This document shows, one piece after another, positions 6,344 through 10,305 of a DNA stretch of 10,305 nt. Made by a program: the position numbers and the translations under genes. The notes below the pieces were generated by a model, which saw only the letters and a program-made list of their open reading frames with translations, had not been told where the DNA came from and did not search any database. Every line of letters begins with the position of its first letter. Position 1 is the stretch's first letter. The stretch is from Spirochaetaceae bacterium (GTDB lineage: Bacteria; Spirochaetota; Spirochaetia; Treponematales; Breznakiellaceae): contig JAISDF010000086.1 of assembly GCA_031265025.1 (NCBI GenBank), forward strand, positions 1-10,305, given 5' to 3'.

Positions 6344-7210
6344 ATGCGCGTCAGGGAGAACCGAAAACGCGGAAGGCGTTTTAGCCGGGACGCCTATGTT
6401 TTTGCCGCTCTGACCCTGGTTTCTTTTTCGATACTGCTGTTTTCCACGAGAAGTTTTATCGTCTCCGTCAGGGACGCGGGCCTTTCCGCCTTTTCCGGCA
6501 TCAGGGGCGGCATATACGGCATTTCGTCCTTTATGTCGCGGACCGTGCTTTCCATACGGGAACTGGCAAGCCTCAGGCGCGAGTACAACGAGCTTGCCGG
6601 CCGCATGACCCGGTACGAGCAGCTTGAACGGAGCGCCGCCGAGATACGGCAGGAGAACAACCGTCTCAGGGAACAGCTCGGCTTTTCAAATATTCTGCGT
6701 TACCGCCATATTCCGGCCCAGCTTATCGGCAGGGACCCCGACAATCTTTTTTCGGCCCTGGTTATCAACAAGGGAACGCGGGACCTGGTCCGGGTAAACA
6801 TGCCGGTCATAGCCTTTCAGGACGGCGCCCAGGCCCTGGTGGGCAAGGTCATCCAGGCGGCCCATATGGAAAGCCTGGTGATGCCCCTCTATGACGGAAG
6901 CTCCTTCATCTCGGCCCGTTTTGCCGAATCCCGGTATGAGGGCATTGTGGAAGGGCAGGGCAATCCCGATCTTCCCCTGGTTATGCGTTTTATCAGAAAG
7001 CGGGCCATGGACGAGATCAGCGCCGGGGACGTGATAGTGTCCGCCGGGCTCGGCGGCGTTTATCCCATGGGCCTCAATATAGGCCGGGTAAGCCGCATAC
7101 TTTACCAGGAATACGAAACGTCCATGGGAGTAGAACTGGAAAGCGCCATAGATTTTTCGCGGCTTGAATATGTCTTTGTTCTGGATGCCGAAGGCGGAGA
7201 GGATGGTTAA
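6344..7210 (+). CDS. mreC: Rod shape-determining protein MreC
   Basis: Periplasmic scaffold that binds PBP2 and activates the Rod complex. The 288 residues show the family layout: a very basic N-terminus (MRVRENRKRGRRF), one transmembrane helix at about 18-36, a coiled coil at about 66-113, and the beta-rich MreC domain at about 120-282. Diagnostic stretches are AQLIGRDPDNLFSALVINKG (125-144) and DVIVSAGLGGVYPMGLNIG (229-247). The start lies three bases after the mreB stop with only a loose GGGTAGG (6335-6341) before it, so coupling to mreB translation is likely. The last eight bases overlap mreD. The C-terminus is short and acidic (DAEGGEDG), with no long tail. Confidence 0.95.
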   Translation: MRVRENRKRGRRFSRDAYVFAALTLVSFSILLFSTRSFIVSVRDAGLSAFSGIRGGIYGISSFMSRTVLSIRELASLRREYNELAGRMTRYEQLERSAAEIRQENNRLREQLGFSNILRYRHIPAQLIGRDPDNLFSALVINKGTRDLVRVNMPVIAFQDGAQALVGKVIQAAHMESLVMPLYDGSSFISARFAESRYEGIVEGQGNPDLPLVMRFIRKRAMDEISAGDVIVSAGLGGVYPMGLNIGRVSRILYQEYETSMGVELESAIDFSRLEYVFVLDAEGGEDG

Positions 7211-7706
7211 AAACGTCGTCTGGGCCTGCGTCATCATACTGTTCGCCGCCATACTGGAATCAACTATACTTCCCCGGATGACTGTTTATCAGGCCCGGCC
7301 TGACCTTGCCCTGGTGATACTGGTTTTTGTTTCCTATGTGAACGGAACCATGACAGGTCAGCTTACCGGCTTCTGCTCGGGCCTTCTGCTTGATTTTCTT
7401 TCCGCCGCGCCTCTGGGACTCAATGCCTTTATACGCACCCTCATCGCCGCCGCGACGGGATGCCTTAAGGGCATGTTTTTCCTTGACGCCGTATTTCTTC
7501 CGATGGCGCTCTGCGCTTCGGCGACCCTTGCCAAGGCCCTCCTCGTGTTTGCGCTCCATCTGCTTTTTGCCGGCGCCGTTCCCGCGTATTCTTTTACCGC
7601 CCCAAAACTCTGGGTAGAACTAATCCTCAATACCCTCAGCGCCCCCCTTCTCTTTGGCCTCCTGCGGCAGTTTAAGCCCATACTCATGGGAAAGGAAGAC
7701 GCCTGA
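7203..7706 (+). CDS. mreD: Rod shape-determining protein MreD
   Basis: Small integral membrane member of the Rod complex, required for elongation with MreC. From the ATG at 7203 it has 167 residues, a normal MreD size, with about five hydrophobic segments covering most of the chain. The family signature is clear: ARPDLALVILVFV (31-43), then GFCSGLLLDFLSAAPLGLNA (56-75). Earlier in-frame starts exist (for example ATG at 7185), but 7203 has AAGGCGGAGAGG directly upstream and gives the expected N-terminus, MVKNVVWACVIILF. It overlaps the end of mreC by eight bases, and its stop shares one base with the mrdA start (TGATG), so translation of all three is probably coupled. Confidence 0.93.
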   Translation: MVKNVVWACVIILFAAILESTILPRMTVYQARPDLALVILVFVSYVNGTMTGQLTGFCSGLLLDFLSAAPLGLNAFIRTLIAAATGCLKGMFFLDAVFLPMALCASATLAKALLVFALHLLFAGAVPAYSFTAPKLWVELILNTLSAPLLFGLLRQFKPILMGKEDA

Positions 7707-9583
7707 TGTCAAGTTTCAGCCATCTGCCCGATGACGACCGTTCCGATTTCAGAATCAAGCTGCTCCAGGCTTTTTTCATAATCGCCTTTAGCATTTACGG
7801 AATTAAGCTCTTCAGCATGCAGATTGTAAGCGGGGAAACCTACCGCCGCCAGGCAAGGAACATCGCGCGGCGGACCACGATAATACCCGCCCAGCGGGGG
7901 GAAATTTACGACCGGAATTTCAACCAGCCCATGGTGCTCAATACCGATTCCTTCGCGGTCAGCATCATTCCCGCCGAGGTTCCCAGGGGCGAAATCCAGT
8001 CCGTACTCAGGGAAACGGCCGCTTTGCTCAATCTGAGCGAAGACCAGATGGACAGAAGGGTTCCGCCCCAGAATTATTACCTGTACCAGCCGGTGGAACT
8101 TGCCGCCAATGTTCCCTTCCAGACCATAGCAGCCCTGGCTGAACGGGTAGACGTACTCCCCGGCGTTTCCTGGCAGAGCAAGCCCATGCGGAACTATGTT
8201 GATACCGGAAGCCTCTCCCACATCATAGGCTATGTCGGGGATATTACCCGGGACGAACTGACCATGCTGTACAACATGGGCTATAACCAGGGGGACATTA
8301 TAGGCAAGGCGGGCATAGAACGGCAGTACGACGAACTGCTGCGGGGCAGGGAGGGCAGGGAAATCCGCACGGTTGACGCCCAGGGAAGGGGCATAGCCGG
8401 AGACGCCAATATACGGGAGCCCGCCTCGATGGGGAGAAACCTGGTACTCACCATTGACAGGAACATACAGCTCCTGGCCGAAAAGGCCCTGGGAAGGCGC
8501 ATGGGAGCCGTCGTGGTAACCAGGCCGGCCACCGGGGAAGTGCTCGCCATGGTTTCCTATCCCTGGTATGACCCCAATCTTTTTAACCGGGGCAACTCCT
8601 CGGGCGAATACCAGGCCCTGATCAATGACCCCAACAAACCGTTTCTTAACCGGGCCATCCAGTCCAGTTACCCTCCGGCATCGGTCTTCAAAATACCCAT
8701 GAGCGCGGGCATACTCAACGAGGACGCCTTTCCCCAGGACAAGACCATTGAATGTCCCGGAGAGATACGCTACGGCGACCGGGACTGGCGCTGCCATATC
8801 AGGCGGCCGGGCCACGGCTACCTCAATCTCCAGCAGGCCCTTGCACAGTCCTGCGACATCTATTTCTGGGTGGCGGGAAGGGATCACCTGCGGGTGGAAC
8901 GCATCGTCGCCTATGCCAGGGAATTTGGCTTTGGCGAGGCCAGCGGCATAGACCTTCCCGGGGAAATATCGGGCTTTATTCCCACCCCCCAGTGGAAGGA
9001 CCGGCGCTTCCATGAAAAATGGCTTGACGGCGACACCATGAATATGTCCATAGGCCAGGGCTATACCCTGGTAACGCCCATACAAATGGCCGGCATGGTA
9101 TCAATGGTGGTCAATGACGGGGTGGTGTACAAGCCCTATCTCCTCAAGGAAGTGCGCGATCCCCTCAGCGGCGCTGTCATCAGGACAACCCAGCGGGAAG
9201 TCCTGCGCGAAAACGATGATATAAAGAGCGAGGTGTACAGGACCTTGAGGCGGAATATGCGCTCGGTCATCAGCGAGGGAACCGCCCAGTATCCCCTGAA
9301 CATCAAGGCGGTAGAAATAGCCGGCAAGACCGGTACGGGCGAAGTAGGACTGGCCGACCGCTGGCATTCCTGGTTTGCCGCCTTTGCCCCCTATGAAACC
9401 AGTGTCCCGGAAGAACGCGTCGTGGTGTCGGTTATCGTGGAAGCGGCCAATCAGTGGGAATGGTGGGCCCCCTATGCCTCGGCCATTATCTTCCAGGGCA
9501 TCTTCGCCAATCAGAGCTATGAAGAAGCTGTCCAGGCCCTGGGCTTTCAATATATCATGCCCGTACAGACAAGGCGGGAGTAA
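7706..9583 (+). CDS. mrdA: Penicillin-binding protein 2, elongation transpeptidase
   Basis: Class B penicillin-binding protein that cross-links peptidoglycan during cell elongation and is the partner of RodA. Its 625 residues are close to E. coli PBP2 in length. A membrane anchor lies at about 16-40. The dimerisation/pedestal domain follows with RRTTIIPAQRGEIYDRN (55-71) and RQYDELLRGREG (206-217). The transpeptidase domain at about 265-600 has SVFK (catalytic Ser326, Lys329), SCD (382-384, the Ser-x-Asp form typical of PBP2 rather than Ser-x-Asn) and KTGT (541-544). The IGQGYTLVTPIQMA block (449-462) is also characteristic. A cluster C350, D358, C363, H370 lies soon after the active-site serine. 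AAGGA (7692-7696) precedes the ATG, which shares a base with the mreD stop. The stop abuts the rodA start. Likely target of beta-lactams; acts in the periplasm. Confidence 0.97.
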   Translation: MSSFSHLPDDDRSDFRIKLLQAFFIIAFSIYGIKLFSMQIVSGETYRRQARNIARRTTIIPAQRGEIYDRNFNQPMVLNTDSFAVSIIPAEVPRGEIQSVLRETAALLNLSEDQMDRRVPPQNYYLYQPVELAANVPFQTIAALAERVDVLPGVSWQSKPMRNYVDTGSLSHIIGYVGDITRDELTMLYNMGYNQGDIIGKAGIERQYDELLRGREGREIRTVDAQGRGIAGDANIREPASMGRNLVLTIDRNIQLLAEKALGRRMGAVVVTRPATGEVLAMVSYPWYDPNLFNRGNSSGEYQALINDPNKPFLNRAIQSSYPPASVFKIPMSAGILNEDAFPQDKTIECPGEIRYGDRDWRCHIRRPGHGYLNLQQALAQSCDIYFWVAGRDHLRVERIVAYAREFGFGEASGIDLPGEISGFIPTPQWKDRRFHEKWLDGDTMNMSIGQGYTLVTPIQMAGMVSMVVNDGVVYKPYLLKEVRDPLSGAVIRTTQREVLRENDDIKSEVYRTLRRNMRSVISEGTAQYPLNIKAVEIAGKTGTGEVGLADRWHSWFAAFAPYETSVPEERVVVSVIVEAANQWEWWAPYASAIIFQGIFANQSYEEAVQALGFQYIMPVQTRRE

Positions 9584-10305
9584 ATGATCCGGCTGCGGAA
9601 TATACTGGATATAGACCTGCCGCTCTTTTTGAGTTCCCTGCTCCTTGCCTGTTTTGGCATACTCTTTATTTATTCGTCGGGGATTACTTCTACGCAGACC
9701 CTGGTTTCCACCGAGTACATACGCCAGATAGTGTGGGCTGTTTCCGGCACGATCATCGCCCTCTTCATATCCATGCTGGACTACAGGAGAATATACGATT
9801 TTTCTGGATACATATACCTTGCCATGCTGCTGTGCCTGGCGTACACGCTGTTTTTCGGCCGCATGGTACACGGCGCCAAGGCATGGATAGGCATAGGGAG
9901 TTTCGGCGTACAGCCGTCGGAGTTCGCAAAAATCGCCACGATACTTGTACTGGCGAGGTATCTTGATTCCACGCGGCACGAACAAAACGAATTCAAGCGC
10001 TTTGTGCTGTCCTCGGTTCTGGTCTTTGTTCCCATGGGCATCATACTGCTCCAGCCTGACTTCGGTACGGCCCTGGTATTCATCCCCATACTGCTGACCA
10101 TGACTTTTATAGCCGGGCTTTCGCTGCGTTATGTGCTCTTTACGGCGGCATGCATCATCCTTACGGGCCTCCTCACGGTACTGCCCCTCTGGCATATCCA
10201 CATACTGCGGGGCGCCTTTCCCTCGCTGATGATACTCTCCAATATGCGCTTTATTATCCTTGCCGAATTCTTTCTCATAACGGTATTCGTCATTGCCCTG
10301 TACGG
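9584..10305 (+). CDS. rodA: Peptidoglycan glycosyltransferase RodA, 5' part (runs off window)
   Basis: SEDS-family membrane enzyme that polymerises lipid II into glycan strands together with PBP2. The frame starts at ATG 9584, directly after the mrdA TAA, with GGCGGGAG just before the stop, and is open for 240 codons to the window end without a stop. Successive hydrophobic helices are interrupted by SEDS hallmarks: WIGIGSFGVQPSEFAKIA (101-118) and LLQPDFGTALVF (155-166), followed by FIAGLSLRY (175-183). The position in the operon and the pairing with PBP2 favour RodA over FtsW. The large periplasmic loop with the catalytic Asp should lie beyond the window. Residues about 204-240 (HIHILRG... 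then a long hydrophobic run) do not resemble what follows GLSWR in E. coli RodA and look like an added membrane segment. Confidence 0.93.
   Translation, partial: MIRLRNILDIDLPLFLSSLLLACFGILFIYSSGITSTQTLVSTEYIRQIVWAVSGTIIALFISMLDYRRIYDFSGYIYLAMLLCLAYTLFFGRMVHGAKAWIGIGSFGVQPSEFAKIATILVLARYLDSTRHEQNEFKRFVLSSVLVFVPMGIILLQPDFGTALVFIPILLTMTFIAGLSLRYVLFTAACIILTGLLTVLPLWHIHILRGAFPSLMILSNMRFIILAEFFLITVFVIALY

Noticed and set aside
7164..7202. Upstream in-frame starts for mreD
   Set aside because: They extend into mreC by up to 47 bases and add polar residues before the first membrane helix; ATG 7203 has the better ribosome site.
7709..9085. 458-codon open frame on the - strand
   Set aside because: It is a shadow of the PBP2 gene, produced by codon bias in GC-rich DNA.
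9101..10201. 366-codon open frame on the - strand
   Set aside because: It is antisense to the PBP2 and RodA genes, whose conserved motifs are clear; the protein is low-complexity and motif-free.

Overview
The window is a conserved housekeeping stretch from a bacterial chromosome, with all genes on the + strand. In order it holds: the 3' part of dnaG (primase), rpoD (primary sigma factor), a coiled-coil C4 zinc-ribbon protein, the RNase P RNA gene (rnpB), a membrane-anchored TPR protein, mreB, mreC, mreD, the PBP2 gene (mrdA) and the 5' part of rodA. The order dnaG-rpoD-zinc ribbon ... TPR-mreBCD-pbp2-rodA, as I recall it, matches Treponema. Together with the protein sequences it suggests a spirochaete of the Treponema group, moderately GC-rich. 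The taxon is an inference from synteny and memory, not from a search.

Left half (1-3713): dnaG and rpoD overlap by ATGA, a remnant of the classic macromolecular-synthesis operon (primase plus primary sigma). The zinc-ribbon gene follows 30 nt later with its own good Shine-Dalgarno and ends in a strongly acidic tail. Its family includes H. pylori HP0958 and Chlamydia CT398, which are linked to sigma-54 and to flagellar or type III secretion proteins.

Middle (3714-4315): a complete type A RNase P RNA, bounded by a perfect 12-bp P1 helix and about 468 nt long, with a plausible sigma-70 promoter that places +1 at the first P1 base. A T-run follows P1 directly. The next 90 nt carry a second sigma-70-like promoter that would start transcription only a few bases before the TPR gene.

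Right half (4316-10305): a tightly packed cell-elongation (Rod complex) operon. The TPR protein and mreB are separated by 42 nt. After that the junctions are +3, -8, -1 and 0 nt, so translation is probably coupled. MreB filaments, MreC and MreD organise the peptidoglycan polymerase RodA and its partner transpeptidase PBP2. The TPR protein heads the operon and is the least understood member.

I see no mobile elements, CRISPR arrays, tRNAs, phage genes or an obvious new defence or metabolic system. The points most worth a second look are the TPR protein, the zinc-ribbon protein's acidic tail, the enlarged RNase P RNA, the near-leaderless promoter, an apparent extra membrane segment in RodA and deviations in two MreB motifs.
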